From Erpobdella octoculata (Eukaryota > Annelida > Clitellata > Hirudinida > Erpobdellidae): a stretch of DNA of 64,000 nucleotides. The notes beneath the pieces were generated by a model. That model did not search any database. It was not told the origin of the DNA and saw only the letters and a list, made by a program, of their open reading frames with translations. The position numbers and the translations under genes were made by a program. Location: the NCBI GenBank assembly GCA_963978895.1, contig OZ022238.1:30130117-30194116 (forward strand). Reading direction: 5' to 3'. Below are positions 9,540 through 21,049 of this stretch, in pieces (position 1 is the stretch's first letter; each line of letters begins with the position of its first letter).

Positions 9540-12500
9540 CTAGCGTCGGACACGACGCACCGTTATATTACCATGATCCACCAAATGTGCAAACGGCAAA
9601 ACCACATCACCACCATCATCATTCGCCAACCCACCAACATCAACACAAACCTCATCATGGCGGTTAATACAACAATCACCAACATCGACGTCAAGTCTCG
9701 CAACCCCTTCAAAGACATCATCAGACTCAGCAACACAACACTCACGACCATCAAGACAATCAACATAAGCACAATTAACGCTATCATCATCACCAAAATC
9801 ATCAGAATCAACAGTGATATGCGAAGGCATAAGTTTTTTAGCCTGCTGATGACGATCATTATCAAGATTTTCTGAGCTCCGCGGAAATTCAACGGTTGAA
9901 TTCTGAATCGGAAGAACTGAAACTTCCACCGGCGACGCCAGATTTTTCTCCGCCGAACTTCGAATCGGAAGAACTGAAACTCCCACCGGCGACATCAGAT
10001 TTTCCTCCGTTGAGATAACCACTTCTGTGAGATCTTTGGTAGTGAAGACATCGGTACCACCTGTTCTTGGTATGTCTTTATCTATTAGGACAAACTGTGG
10101 AGGGATACAAGACCTGGCCGCCATGCACGTGCTTTGACAACGCGTACGCATTTCTGATGAGACCTCAGGTTTAGAACTCTTAACACAGAGAACATATGTT
10201 GTTACTGGAGAGGATCTCTCATTTGCTGTACTGGATTTTCTTGCTATGCACAAGCTTTGACTACGTTTATTTTTATCCGATGAGACTTTGAGTTTCGAAC
10301 TTTTAACACAAGGATTAGATGCCACCACCGAAGAGGGCCCCGCATCTGTTGTACCGTCAGAGTTTGGTAGATTACAATCACCCGTTTCAGGATAATCATC
10401 ATTGGCTGGTAAACGCGACACATGCCCTAAGATAGCGGGATGCATATCAACTTTGGAAGGGTTACGAATGTGTTGTAAACAGGCTGGTGTCTTTCCCATC
10501 AAGCCACCTCCAAACAAATGTAAAGTACGTCCAAAACAGTCATCTTGTATGTTAAGTGTAGGTCGTTTGGAGATAATATGGAGGGCTTCGCGAATCTTTA
10601 GACGACTAGCATCATTTTCACGATCAATGACAATTGTATTGTCAAGTAAGGTTTTTCTGGACAACCATATCTTATGAACCTTCAGAAAGTGAGAAGCAAT
10701 ATTTCCGCCTTGAATATGCATTGTGAGACGCCTAGATAATGTCGTTTGTGTCTGCCCAATGTAAACTTCTGGTGTACTATGATGATATGGGCATGTAAAT
10801 TGATAGATAACATTGGTAAGATGTAAGAAATCGGGACATCGACAGCTGTTGCGAATGATCATGTTATGGGATTTTTTATTTTTGTAATAAACGTTGAAGT
10901 TAAATTTGTTTTTAATGGCATCCGCAACTTTCACATTTTCTGTGATAATTGATCGAATGATGTCTTCATCCAGTTTATAGTGGTCATGCATTTGGGCGCA
11001 ATACAACAAGGAAATATCCTTAGTATTCTCACCAGCATCCGAAGGGTGTGCATTGGAAACCTTCCTGTCTAGGAAAGCCTTTAAAATGTCGTCAAACATA
11101 GTGTTTGTGTAGTTATTATTGATGAGGAGAGCTTTAATGCGTTTAATATCGGCATGAAACATCTCCCACGTAGCTGAGATCTCATAAGCTCTAGATATGA
11201 AATTAAAGACGACACTCCTCTTGTATCTGTCAGGACAGAAACCAGCGCCATTCATACATGTGTCTTCTTTGGAAGGTTTGACAAAGACCTCATGTGCAAG
11301 ACCTGATGAAGTTTGCGTGACAAGAACGTCTAGAAACGCAAGGCGTTGCTGAAAGTCACTCAGCTCAACAGTGAAGTTCAACACAGAGTTTTTATGGAGC
11401 GTATCCTTTATCTCATCCAACTGAGTCGTATCACGGCAGACAAGAAAAATGTCATCAACGTATCGAACGTATAATGGAGGCTTTTCTATTATACCGAAAG
11501 TTATTTCTTCCAGATGCCCCATATAAAAGTTGGCGAAAAGTGGACCAAGAGGAGAACCCATTGCAACCCCATCAATCTGGACAAATAGTTGACCTCTAGG
11601 ATCTTGAAAAGGTAATTCCTTTGTACACAGTCGAAGCAACTGTGCTAAAGTTCCCTCTGGAATCAAAAGTGTATGTGGAATATTGTTATGGTATACCCGT
11701 TGAAGAATTATATTAATTGTGGCATCAACTGGAACAGACGTAAACAGACTAGTGACGTCAAGAGAAGCAAGAACGCCTTGCAACTGCCGGTGTCCTTTAA
11801 TGAGGTTGACAAATTCAAATGACGACTTGACGGTGTATGTATTTGGACAATATGGAGATAAGATAGACACCAGGAATTTAGCTATACTGTACGTGGGTGT
11901 CGGACATTGTGAAATGATCGGCCTGAGGGGACATCCTTCTTTATGCGTTTTAATATTTCCATAAATGTACCCAGGGGAGAAATCACCAATGATCTGCTTG
12001 AGGCCGCTATGTGGGTCATTAGCGACAACCTCTGCAATGAGACGATTAGCTTTCACTTTAATATCTTGTGTAGGATTCTTGGAGATTTTCTGAAACTTTG
12101 TATTGTCTGCGAGGATTTCGTCTAGCTTGTGCAAATAATCCAGTGTGTCGAGAATGACGTACGAGTTGGATTTATCAGATTTTTTAATTACTATATCTGA
12201 GTTCTTTCTCAATGAAGCAGCTGCACGAACCAAATCAGTAGCCATCTTTTTACGTGTATTTCGATGTTTGCAGCCTTCTGCCTTCAGTAAAGTACCTAAT
12301 CTGTCTGTAACTTTCAATTTGCCATTCACCACATATGATTCAATCTGACGATACAACACCTCTAGTTCGACCTGTTTCTTTAAAGGGTCATATTTATCTG
12401 GTACATGGCAGTTATAACCCAACTCTAAAAATTTAACTTCGTTTTCGGTGGGAACATATTTTGACAAGTTGACAAAGTGACTGACATTCTCTTTAAGTAG

Positions 12501-13073
12501 AAAAGAAGATCCGTATAGGTTAGAGAGTTTGTTCATTATGATCGCTTTTTTCCGAGAGTCGTATCTGTCAATGATATCGCTGATGTGTTGCAGCAAAAAA
12601 CGTTTAGAACGATCATCAGAAACTTCAAAAAGCAACAACTCTTTCTCTTTAAGCAACTTTGCATTCAAAACTTCTAGTTCGTTTATGGCACGATTCAATT
12701 CTCTTTCAATAACTACGCGAGCATACGAAAGAGAGTTACGTTGGTCTGAGCGCCTATATCTATTTTGACAATATTTGGGTATCAAATTCTCGCATAAACA
12801 CGCTCTATTAAATGCTACGGCCCATTTTCTACAACACCATTTCTTTACTACTGCTTCAAACCGTCTAAATTTTCTTCCCGAATTAACTACACAGTCAACA
12901 GTACACAAAACTTTATTGTCACAAGGGGTTGACCGGCCGGTTTCGGCTTTATCCATCTTCAGAACCCCTATAATAATGTAAGGAAAATCAATGTATAGAA
13001 TATTAGACGAAAGCCGAATATATAAAGATAGAGAAACACTAATAAAACCATTCGAATATGAAACTAAAAACAT
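9540..13073 (-). CDS. PLE polyprotein, unit 3 (1177 aa, subtype B)
   Basis: Intact frame with all RT and GIY-YIG motifs and without the 23-residue segment. It differs from units 1 and 2 by E instead of K at residue 143, a change shared with unit 4. It also has a private silent change near 10550. It thus shares its 3' type with unit 2 and its 5' marker with unit 4. Confidence 0.93.
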   Translation of the reverse strand: MFLVSYSNGFISVSLSLYIRLSSNILYIDFPYIIIGVLKMDKAETGRSTPCDNKVLCTVDCVVNSGRKFRRFEAVVKKWCCRKWAVAFNRACLCENLIPKYCQNRYRRSDQRNSLSYARVVIERELNRAINELEVLNAKLLKEKELLLFEVSDDRSKRFLLQHISDIIDRYDSRKKAIIMNKLSNLYGSSFLLKENVSHFVNLSKYVPTENEVKFLELGYNCHVPDKYDPLKKQVELEVLYRQIESYVVNGKLKVTDRLGTLLKAEGCKHRNTRKKMATDLVRAAASLRKNSDIVIKKSDKSNSYVILDTLDYLHKLDEILADNTKFQKISKNPTQDIKVKANRLIAEVVANDPHSGLKQIIGDFSPGYIYGNIKTHKEGCPLRPIISQCPTPTYSIAKFLVSILSPYCPNTYTVKSSFEFVNLIKGHRQLQGVLASLDVTSLFTSVPVDATINIILQRVYHNNIPHTLLIPEGTLAQLLRLCTKELPFQDPRGQLFVQIDGVAMGSPLGPLFANFYMGHLEEITFGIIEKPPLYVRYVDDIFLVCRDTTQLDEIKDTLHKNSVLNFTVELSDFQQRLAFLDVLVTQTSSGLAHEVFVKPSKEDTCMNGAGFCPDRYKRSVVFNFISRAYEISATWEMFHADIKRIKALLINNNYTNTMFDDILKAFLDRKVSNAHPSDAGENTKDISLLYCAQMHDHYKLDEDIIRSIITENVKVADAIKNKFNFNVYYKNKKSHNMIIRNSCRCPDFLHLTNVIYQFTCPYHHSTPEVYIGQTQTTLSRRLTMHIQGGNIASHFLKVHKIWLSRKTLLDNTIVIDRENDASRLKIREALHIISKRPTLNIQDDCFGRTLHLFGGGLMGKTPACLQHIRNPSKVDMHPAILGHVSRLPANDDYPETGDCNLPNSDGTTDAGPSSVVASNPCVKSSKLKVSSDKNKRSQSLCIARKSSTANERSSPVTTYVLCVKSSKPEVSSEMRTRCQSTCMAARSCIPPQFVLIDKDIPRTGGTDVFTTKDLTEVVISTEENLMSPVGVSVLPIRSSAEKNLASPVEVSVLPIQNSTVEFPRSSENLDNDRHQQAKKLMPSHITVDSDDFGDDDSVNCAYVDCLDGRECCVAESDDVFEGVARLDVDVGDCCINRHDEVCVDVGGLANDDGGDVVLPFAHLVDHGNITVRRVRR
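12925..12968 (-). ncRNA. Hammerhead ribozyme motif, PLE unit 3
   Basis: Identical 44-nt motif spanning the MDKA start codon of unit 3. Confidence 0.85.
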
Positions 13074-13480
13074 AAAATTCTAAACACATACCAGCGATAC
13101 AACTTTCATTAAAACCAACGCTACGACACTACAACAGCTAACGAAACTGTTTACGTATAACTCACCTTGGAACAGGTGCACAGAATTTACAGGTACATTA
13201 TTTATATTTAAACTTACTAAAAGACAATACGGTAATTTCGACAGCAAATCAAAGTAGCAAAAATAAAGTTTCATCCCGTGACCATAAAACGAGAGAATAA
13301 AGTAAACCAGAATTAAATTAAAACAGAAATGAAATAAACCAGAAATAAAATTAAAATAAATTAAGAATTAAAAAATAAAAAAATAAAAATAAAAAGAGAA
13401 AATAAAAAGAAATGATTAAACCAAAATTAAAATAAACAAGAAATAAAATTAAAATATAATAGCTGATAAGGTCGTTAGAA
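13074..13480 (-). other. PLE inter-ORF region, subtype A
   Basis: Short A/T tract variant, as at 1172-1578, following the unit that carries the 69-bp segment. Confidence 0.55.
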
Positions 13481-16400
13481 CTAGCGTCGGACACGACGCA
13501 CCGTTATATTACCATGATCCACCAAATGTGCAAACGGCAAAACCACATCACCACCATCATCATTCGCCAACCCACCAACATCAACACAAACCTCATCATG
13601 GCGGTTAATACAACAATCACCAACATCGACGTCAAGTCTCGCAACCCCTTCAAAGACATCATCAGACTCAGCAACACAACACTCACAAGAAGCATTGTCT
13701 ACAACAATACCACAGCCTGCATCTCCATCACCAACCCCCACATCACCACACTCACGACCATCAAGACAATCAACATAAGCACAATTAACGCTATCATCAT
13801 CACCAAAATCATCAGAATCAACAGTGATATGCGAAGGCATAAGTTTTTTAGCCTGCTGATGACGATCATTATCAAGATTTTCTGAGCTCCGCGGAAATTC
13901 AACGGTTGAATTCTGAATCGGAAGAACTGAAACTTCCACCGGCGACGCCAGATTTTTCTCCGCCGAACTTCGAATCGGAAGAACTGAAACTCCCACCGGC
14001 GACATCAGATTTTTTTCCGTTGAGATAACCACTTCTGTGAGATCTTTGGTAGTGAAGACATCGGTACCACCTGTTCTTGGTATGTCTTTATCTATTAGGA
14101 CAAACTGTGGAGGGATACAAGACCTGGCCGCCATGCACGTGCTTTGACAACGCGTACGCATTTCTGATGAGACCTCAGGTTTAGAACTCTTAACACAGAG
14201 AACATATGTTGTTACTGGAGAGGATCTCTCATTTGCTGTACTGGATTTTCTTGCTATGCACAAGCTTTGACTACGTTTATTTTTATCCGATGAGACTTTG
14301 AGTTTCGAACTTTTAACACAAGGATTAGATGCCACCACCGAAGAGGGCCCCGCATCTGTTGTACCGTCAGAGTTTGGTAGATTACAATCACCCGTTTCAG
14401 GATAATCATCATTGGCTGGTAAACGCGACACATGCCCTAAGATAGCGGGATGCATATCAACTTTGGAAGGGTTACGAATGTGTTGTAAACAGGCTGGTGT
14501 CTTTCCCATCAAGCCACCTCCAAACAAATGTAAAGTACGTCCAAAACAGTCATCTTGTATATTAAGTGTAGGTCGTTTGGAGATAATATGGAGGGCTTCG
14601 CGAATCTTTAGACGACTAGCATCATTTTCACGATCAATGACAATTGTATTGTCAAGTAAGGTTTTTCTGGACAACCATATCTTATGAACCTTCAGAAAGT
14701 GAGAAGCAATATTTCCGCCTTGAATATGCATTGTGAGACGCCTAGATAATGTCGTTTGTGTCTGCCCAATGTAAACTTCTGGTGTACTATGATGATATGG
14801 GCATGTAAATTGATAGATAACATTGGTAAGATGTAAGAAATCGGGACATCGACAGCTGTTGCGAATGATCATGTTATGGGATTTTTTATTTTTGTAATAA
14901 ACGTTGAAGTTAAATTTGTTTTTAATGGCATCCGCAACTTTCACATTTTCTGTGATAATTGATCGAATGATGTCTTCATCCAGTTTATAGTGGTCATGCA
15001 TTTGGGCGCAATACAACAAGGAAATATCCTTAGTATTCTCACCAGCATCCGAAGGGTGTGCATTGGAAACCTTCCTGTCTAGGAAAGCCTTTAAAATGTC
15101 GTCAAACATAGTGTTTGTGTAGTTATTATTGATGAGGAGAGCTTTAATGCGTTTAATATCGGCATGAAACATCTCCCACGTAGCTGAGATCTCATAAGCT
15201 CTAGATATGAAATTAAAGACGACACTCCTCTTGTATCTGTCAGGACAGAAACCAGCGCCATTCATACATGTGTCTTCTTTGGAAGGTTTGACAAAGACCT
15301 CATGTGCAAGACCTGATGAAGTTTGCGTGACAAGAACGTCTAGAAACGCAAGGCGTTGCTGAAAGTCACTCAGCTCAACAGTGAAGTTCAACACAGAGTT
15401 TTTATGGAGCGTATCCTTTATCTCATCCAACTGAGTCGTATCACGGCAGACAAGAAAAATGTCATCAACGTATCGAACGTATAATGGAGGCTTTTCTATT
15501 ATACCGAAAGTTATTTCTTCCAGATGCCCCATATAAAAGTTGGCGAAAAGTGGACCAAGAGGAGAACCCATTGCAACCCCATCAATCTGGACAAATAGTT
15601 GACCTCTAGGATCTTGAAAAGGTAATTCCTTTGTACACAGTCGAAGCAACTGTGCTAAAGTTCCCTCTGGAATCAAAAGTGTATGTGGAATATTGTTATG
15701 GTATACCCGTTGAAGAATTATATTAATTGTGGCATCAACTGGAACAGACGTAAACAGACTAGTGACGTCAAGAGAAGCAAGAACGCCTTGCAACTGCCGG
15801 TGTCCTTTAATGAGGTTGACAAATTCAAATGACGACTTGACGGTGTATGTATTTGGACAATATGGAGATAAGATAGACACCAGGAATTTAGCTATACTGT
15901 ACGTGGGTGTCGGACATTGTGAAATGATCGGCCTGAGGGGACATCCTTCTTTATGCGTTTTAATATTTCCATAAATGTACCCAGGGGAGAAATCACCAAT
16001 GATCTGCTTGAGGCCGCTATGTGGGTCATTAGCGACAACCTCTGCAATGAGACGATTAGCTTTCACTTTAATATCTTGTGTAGGATTCTTGGAGATTTTC
16101 TGAAACTTTGTATTGTCTGCGAGGATTTCGTCTAGCTTGTGCAAATAATCCAGTGTGTCGAGAATGACGTACGAGTTGGATTTATCAGATTTTTTAATTA
16201 CTATATCTGAGTTCTTTCTCAATGAAGCAGCTGCACGAACCAAATCAGTAGCCATCTTTTTACGTGTATTTCGATGTTTGCAGCCTTCTGCCTTCAGTAA
16301 AGTACCTAATCTGTCTGTAACTTTCAATTTGCCATTCACCACATATGATTCAATCTGACGATACAACACCTCTAGTTCGACCTGTTTCTTTAAAGGGTCA

Positions 16401-17083
16401 TATTTATCTGGTACATGGCAGTTATAACCCAACTCTAAAAATTTAACTTCGTTTTCGGTGGGAACATATTTTGACAAGTTGACAAAGTGACTGACATTCT
16501 CTTTAAGTAGAAAAGAAGATCCGTATAGGTTAGAGAGTTTGTTCATTATGATCGCTTTTTTCCGAGAGTCGTATCTGTCAATGATATCGCTGATGTGTTG
16601 CAGCAAAAAACGTTTAGAACGATCATCAGAAACTTCAAAAAGCAACAACTCTTTCTCTTTAAGCAACTTTGCATTCAAAACTTCTAGTTCGTTTATGGCA
16701 CGATTCAATTCTCTTTCAATAACTACGCGAGCATACGAAAGAGAGTTACGTTGGTCTGAGCGCCTATATCTATTTTGACAATATTTGGGTATCAAATTCT
16801 CGCATAAACACGCTCTATTAAATGCTACGGCCCATTTTCTACAACACCATTTCTTTACTACTGCTTCAAACCGTCTAAATTTTCTTCCCGAATTAACTAC
16901 ACAGTCAACAGTACACAAAACTTTATTGTCACAAGGGGTTGACCGGCCGGTTTCGGCTTTATCCATCTTCAGAACCCCTATAATAATGTAAGGAAAATCA
17001 ATGTATAGAATATTAGACGAAAGCCGAATATATAAAGATAGAGAAACACTAATAAAACCATTCGAATATGAAACTAAAAACAT
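13481..17083 (-). CDS. PLE polyprotein, unit 4 (1200 aa, subtype A)
   Basis: Intact frame with the 23-residue segment, E143 and I646, and a private E-to-K change at residue 1024 in the C-terminal extension. RT and GIY-YIG motifs are unchanged, so the few differences between units avoid the catalytic domains. Confidence 0.93.
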   Translation of the reverse strand: MFLVSYSNGFISVSLSLYIRLSSNILYIDFPYIIIGVLKMDKAETGRSTPCDNKVLCTVDCVVNSGRKFRRFEAVVKKWCCRKWAVAFNRACLCENLIPKYCQNRYRRSDQRNSLSYARVVIERELNRAINELEVLNAKLLKEKELLLFEVSDDRSKRFLLQHISDIIDRYDSRKKAIIMNKLSNLYGSSFLLKENVSHFVNLSKYVPTENEVKFLELGYNCHVPDKYDPLKKQVELEVLYRQIESYVVNGKLKVTDRLGTLLKAEGCKHRNTRKKMATDLVRAAASLRKNSDIVIKKSDKSNSYVILDTLDYLHKLDEILADNTKFQKISKNPTQDIKVKANRLIAEVVANDPHSGLKQIIGDFSPGYIYGNIKTHKEGCPLRPIISQCPTPTYSIAKFLVSILSPYCPNTYTVKSSFEFVNLIKGHRQLQGVLASLDVTSLFTSVPVDATINIILQRVYHNNIPHTLLIPEGTLAQLLRLCTKELPFQDPRGQLFVQIDGVAMGSPLGPLFANFYMGHLEEITFGIIEKPPLYVRYVDDIFLVCRDTTQLDEIKDTLHKNSVLNFTVELSDFQQRLAFLDVLVTQTSSGLAHEVFVKPSKEDTCMNGAGFCPDRYKRSVVFNFISRAYEISATWEMFHADIKRIKALLINNNYTNTMFDDILKAFLDRKVSNAHPSDAGENTKDISLLYCAQMHDHYKLDEDIIRSIITENVKVADAIKNKFNFNVYYKNKKSHNMIIRNSCRCPDFLHLTNVIYQFTCPYHHSTPEVYIGQTQTTLSRRLTMHIQGGNIASHFLKVHKIWLSRKTLLDNTIVIDRENDASRLKIREALHIISKRPTLNIQDDCFGRTLHLFGGGLMGKTPACLQHIRNPSKVDMHPAILGHVSRLPANDDYPETGDCNLPNSDGTTDAGPSSVVASNPCVKSSKLKVSSDKNKRSQSLCIARKSSTANERSSPVTTYVLCVKSSKPEVSSEMRTRCQSTCMAARSCIPPQFVLIDKDIPRTGGTDVFTTKDLTEVVISTEKNLMSPVGVSVLPIRSSAEKNLASPVEVSVLPIQNSTVEFPRSSENLDNDRHQQAKKLMPSHITVDSDDFGDDDSVNCAYVDCLDGRECGDVGVGDGDAGCGIVVDNASCECCVAESDDVFEGVARLDVDVGDCCINRHDEVCVDVGGLANDDGGDVVLPFAHLVDHGNITVRRVRR
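16935..16978 (-). ncRNA. Hammerhead ribozyme motif, PLE unit 4
   Basis: Identical 44-nt motif spanning the MDKA start codon of unit 4. Confidence 0.85.
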
Positions 17084-17490
17084 AAAATTCTAAACACATA
17101 CCAGCGATACAACTTTCATTAAAACCAACGCTACGACACTACAACAGCTAACGAAACTGTTTACGTATAACTCACCTTGGAACAGGTGCACAGAATTTAC
17201 AGGTACATTATTTATATTTAAACTTACTAAAAGACAATACGGTAATTTCGACAGCAAATCAAAGTAGCAAAAATAAAGTTTCATCCCGTGACCATAAAAC
17301 GAGAGAATAAAGTAAACCAGAATTAAATTAAAACAGAAATGAAATAAACCAGAAATAAAATTAAAATAAATTAAGAATTAAAAAATAAAAAAATAAAAAT
17401 AAAAAGAGAAAATAAAAAGAAATGATTAAACCAAAATTAAAATAAACAAGAAATAAAATTAAAATATAATAGCTGATAAGGTCGTTAGAA
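17084..17490 (-). other. PLE inter-ORF region, subtype A
   Basis: Short A/T tract variant; joins the truncated fifth unit to unit 4. Confidence 0.55.
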
Positions 17491-20288
17491 CTAGCGTCGG
17501 ACACGACGCACCGTTATATTACCATGATCCACCAAATGTGCAAACGGCAAAACCACATCACCACCATCATCATTCGCCAACCCACCAACATCAACACAAA
17601 CCTCATCATGGCGGTTAATACAACAATCACCAACATCGACGTCAAGTCTCGCAACCCCTTCAAAGACATCATCAGACTCAGCAACACAACACTCACAAGA
17701 AGCATTGTCTACAACAATACCACAGCCTGCATCTCCATCACCAACCCCCACATCACCACACTCACGACCATCAAGACAATCAACATAAGCACAATTAACG
17801 CTATCATCATCACCAAAATCATCAGAATCAACAGTGATATGCGAAGGCATAAGTTTTTTAGCCTGCTGATGACGATCATTATCAAGATTTTCTGAGCTCC
17901 GCGGAAATTCAACGGTTGAATTCTGAATCGGAAGAACTGAAACTTCCACCGGCGACGCCAGATTTTTCTCCGCCGAACTTCGAATCGGAAGAACTGAAAC
18001 TCCCACCGGCGACATCAGATTTTCCTCCGTTGAGATAACCACTTCTGTGAGATCTTTGGTAGTGAAGACATCGGTACCACCTGTTCTTGGTATGTCTTTA
18101 TCTATTAGGACAAACTGTGGAGGGATACAAGACCTGGCCGCCATGCACGTGCTTTGACAACGCGTACGCATTTCTGATGAGACCTCAGGTTTAGAACTCT
18201 TAACACAGAGAACATATGTTGTTACTGGAGAGGATCTCTCATTTGCTGTACTGGATTTTCTTGCTATGCACAAGCTTTGACTACGTTTATTTTTATCCGA
18301 TGAGACTTTGAGTTTCGAACTTTTAACACAAGGATTAGATGCCACCACCGAAGAGGGCCCCGCATCTGTTGTACCGTCAGAGTTTGGTAGATTACAATCA
18401 CCCGTTTCAGGATAATCATCATTGGCTGGTAAACGCGACACATGCCCTAAGATAGCGGGATGCATATCAACTTTGGAAGGGTTACGAATGTGTTGTAAAC
18501 AGGCTGGTGTCTTTCCCATCAAGCCACCTCCAAACAAATGTAAAGTACGTCCAAAACAGTCATCTTGTATATTAAGTGTAGGTCGTTTGGAGATAATATG
18601 GAGGGCTTCGCGAATCTTTAGACGACTAGCATCATTTTCACGATCAATGACAATTGTATTGTCAAGTAAGGTTTTTCTGGACAACCATATCTTATGAACC
18701 TTCAGAAAGTGAGAAGCAATATTTCCGCCTTGAATATGCATTGTGAGACGCCTAGATAATGTCGTTTGTGTCTGCCCAATGTAAACTTCTGGTGTACTAT
18801 GATGATATGGGCATGTAAATTGATAGATAACATTGGTAAGATGTAAGAAATCGGGACATCGACAGCTGTTGCGAATGATCATGTTATGGGATTTTTTATT
18901 TTTGTAATAAACGTTGAAGTTAAATTTGTTTTTAATGGCATCCGCAACTTTCACATTTTCTGTGATAATTGATCGAATGATGTCTTCATCCAGTTTATAG
19001 TGGTCATGCATTTGGGCGCAATACAACAAGGAAATATCCTTAGTATTCTCACCAGCATCCGAAGGGTGTGCATTGGAAACCTTCCTGTCTAGGAAAGCCT
19101 TTAAAATGTCGTCAAACATAGTGTTTGTGTAGTTATTATTGATGAGGAGAGCTTTAATGCGTTTAATATCGGCATGAAACATCTCCCACGTAGCTGAGAT
19201 CTCATAAGCTCTAGATATGAAATTAAAGACGACACTCCTCTTGTATCTGTCAGGACAGAAACCAGCGCCATTCATACATGTGTCTTCTTTGGAAGGTTTG
19301 ACAAAGACCTCATGTGCAAGACCTGATGAAGTTTGCGTGACAAGAACGTCTAGAAACGCAAGGCGTTGCTGAAAGTCACTCAGCTCAACAGTGAAGTTCA
19401 ACACAGAGTTTTTATGGAGCGTATCCTTTATCTCATCCAACTGAGTCGTATCACGGCAGACAAGAAAAATGTCATCAACGTATCGAACGTATAATGGAGG
19501 CTTTTCTATTATACCGAAAGTTATTTCTTCCAGATGCCCCATATAAAAGTTGGCGAAAAGTGGACCAAGAGGAGAACCCATTGCAACCCCATCAATCTGG
19601 ACAAATAGTTGACCTCTAGGATCTTGAAAAGGTAATTCCTTTGTACACAGTCGAAGCAACTGTGCTAAAGTTCCCTCTGGAATCAAAAGTGTATGTGGAA
19701 TATTGTTATGGTATACCCGTTGAAGAATTATATTAATTGTGGCATCAACTGGAACAGACGTAAACAGACTAGTGACGTCAAGAGAAGCAAGAACGCCTTG
19801 CAACTGCCGGTGTCCTTTAATGAGGTTGACAAATTCAAATGACGACTTGACGGTGTATGTATTTGGACAATATGGAGATAAGATAGACACCAGGAATTTA
19901 GCTATACTGTACGTGGGTGTCGGACATTGTGAAATGATCGGCCTGAGGGGACATCCTTCTTTATGCGTTTTAATATTTCCATAAATGTACCCAGGGGAGA
20001 AATCACCAATGATCTGCTTGAGGCCGCTATGTGGGTCATTAGCGACAACCTCTGCAATGAGACGATTAGCTTTCACTTTAATATCTTGTGTAGGATTCTT
20101 GGAGATTTTCTGAAACTTTGTATTGTCTGCGAGGATTTCGTCTAGCTTGTGCAAATAATCCAGTGTGTCGAGAATGACGTACGAGTTGGATTTATCAGAT
20201 TTTTTAATTACTATATCTGAGTTCTTTCTCAATGAAGCAGCTGCACGAACCAAATCAGTAGCCATCTTTTTACGTGTATTTCGATGTT
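17491..20288 (-). pseudogene. PLE unit 5, 5'-truncated
   Basis: Retains the frame from about residue 270 of the full protein to the stop, so RT, GIY-YIG and the C-terminal extension with the 23-residue segment are present. The N-terminal region, leader and hammerhead are missing. Homology ends at 20288 and (TA)n begins a few bases on. Truncation at the 5' end is the usual outcome of incomplete target-primed reverse transcription. Confidence 0.9.
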
Positions 20289-20289
20289 A

Positions 20290-20365
<76 letters not shown>
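20289..20365. repeat. (TA)n microsatellite at right edge of PLE array
   Basis: TA tract flanking the 5'-truncated end of the array; counterpart of the tract at 790-860. Confidence 0.9.
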
Positions 20366-20366
<1 letters not shown>

Positions 20367-20722
20367 ACAAGTAAATTAAAAACGAATTTTTAAAACCAAT
20401 GCTCTTATATGTAATTAAAACACAAATTTTGCAATCAATTTTTTCTTATATTACTCTTTTATTTTATATTAAAGTCGAAATATCTTAATTATATCGAAAT
20501 ATCGAAATTAATTAAAATTAACTAAATTAATTGACTTATTGTAAAACTAATAATTGAATATTGCATTGTCTTCTATTTTGAGCATGTATGCAAAATTTGA
20601 AAAAAATCTATCATCAGGAAGTGACTCAAAAATTGATTGCAAGATTTGAAACAGACAGAGAAACAGACAGACAGAGAAACAGAGACGACGAGTTAATAAA
20701 AGCATTGGTAAAAAGCGTTTTT
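20366..20722 (+). repeat. Dispersed repeat family R1 (copy 1)
   Basis: About 355 bp that recurs almost unchanged in reverse orientation at 38960-39318. It includes the stretch with GAAACAGACAGAGAAACAG and the end CATTGGTAAAAAGCG. No coding frame. A shorter related stretch with GACAGACAGACAG occurs near 42490. Probably a non-autonomous element of unknown class. Confidence 0.7.
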
Positions 20723-21045
20723 TCCTATTTAAAAATGGCAGATGGTTAGTTAGAGTAAACGGTTCCTCACGTTTTAAGTTTTAACAAATTATGGCTTATT
20801 TGTTATACGAATGTCCATAATTAATGCATGACTCCATCAAGACATTTCTCACATAGCCCAGAGAAAAATTATTTTCTTTTATTGGTTAACAAAAATGTGC
20901 TATTTTAAAGAATTTTGTTTATTTATATTTGTTTATACGTTATTTTAAAGTTTCAAAAATAAATTATGGAACATATTTGCATTAAATTTTTTCTGCGTAT
21001 TTTGTTTGAATGATTAATTATTTCAAACTGTAGAAATTACGATGA
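20723..21045. other. No recognised feature
   Basis: AT-rich sequence; no coding motif, RNA gene or terminal repeat recognised. Confidence 0.5.
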
Positions 21046-21049
21046 AGTA

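Larger units (their letters stand above)
861..20288 (-). mobile_element. Tandem array of Penelope-like retroelement (PLE)
   Basis: Four complete units are arranged head to tail on the minus strand. Successive stop codons at 1579, 5594, 9540, 13481 and 17491 give periods of 4015, 3946, 3941 and 4010 bp. A fifth unit on the right is 5'-truncated at 20288, and a 5' fragment (861-1578) lies on the left. Reading along the minus strand, the order is truncated unit, four full units, then a partial leader repeat. This is the tandem layout with partial 'pLTR' known for PLEs. Units are almost identical, so amplification is recent. Two subtypes are seen: units 1, 4 and 5 carry a 69-bp segment near the 3' end of the ORF that units 2 and 3 lack. 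Confidence 0.93.
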
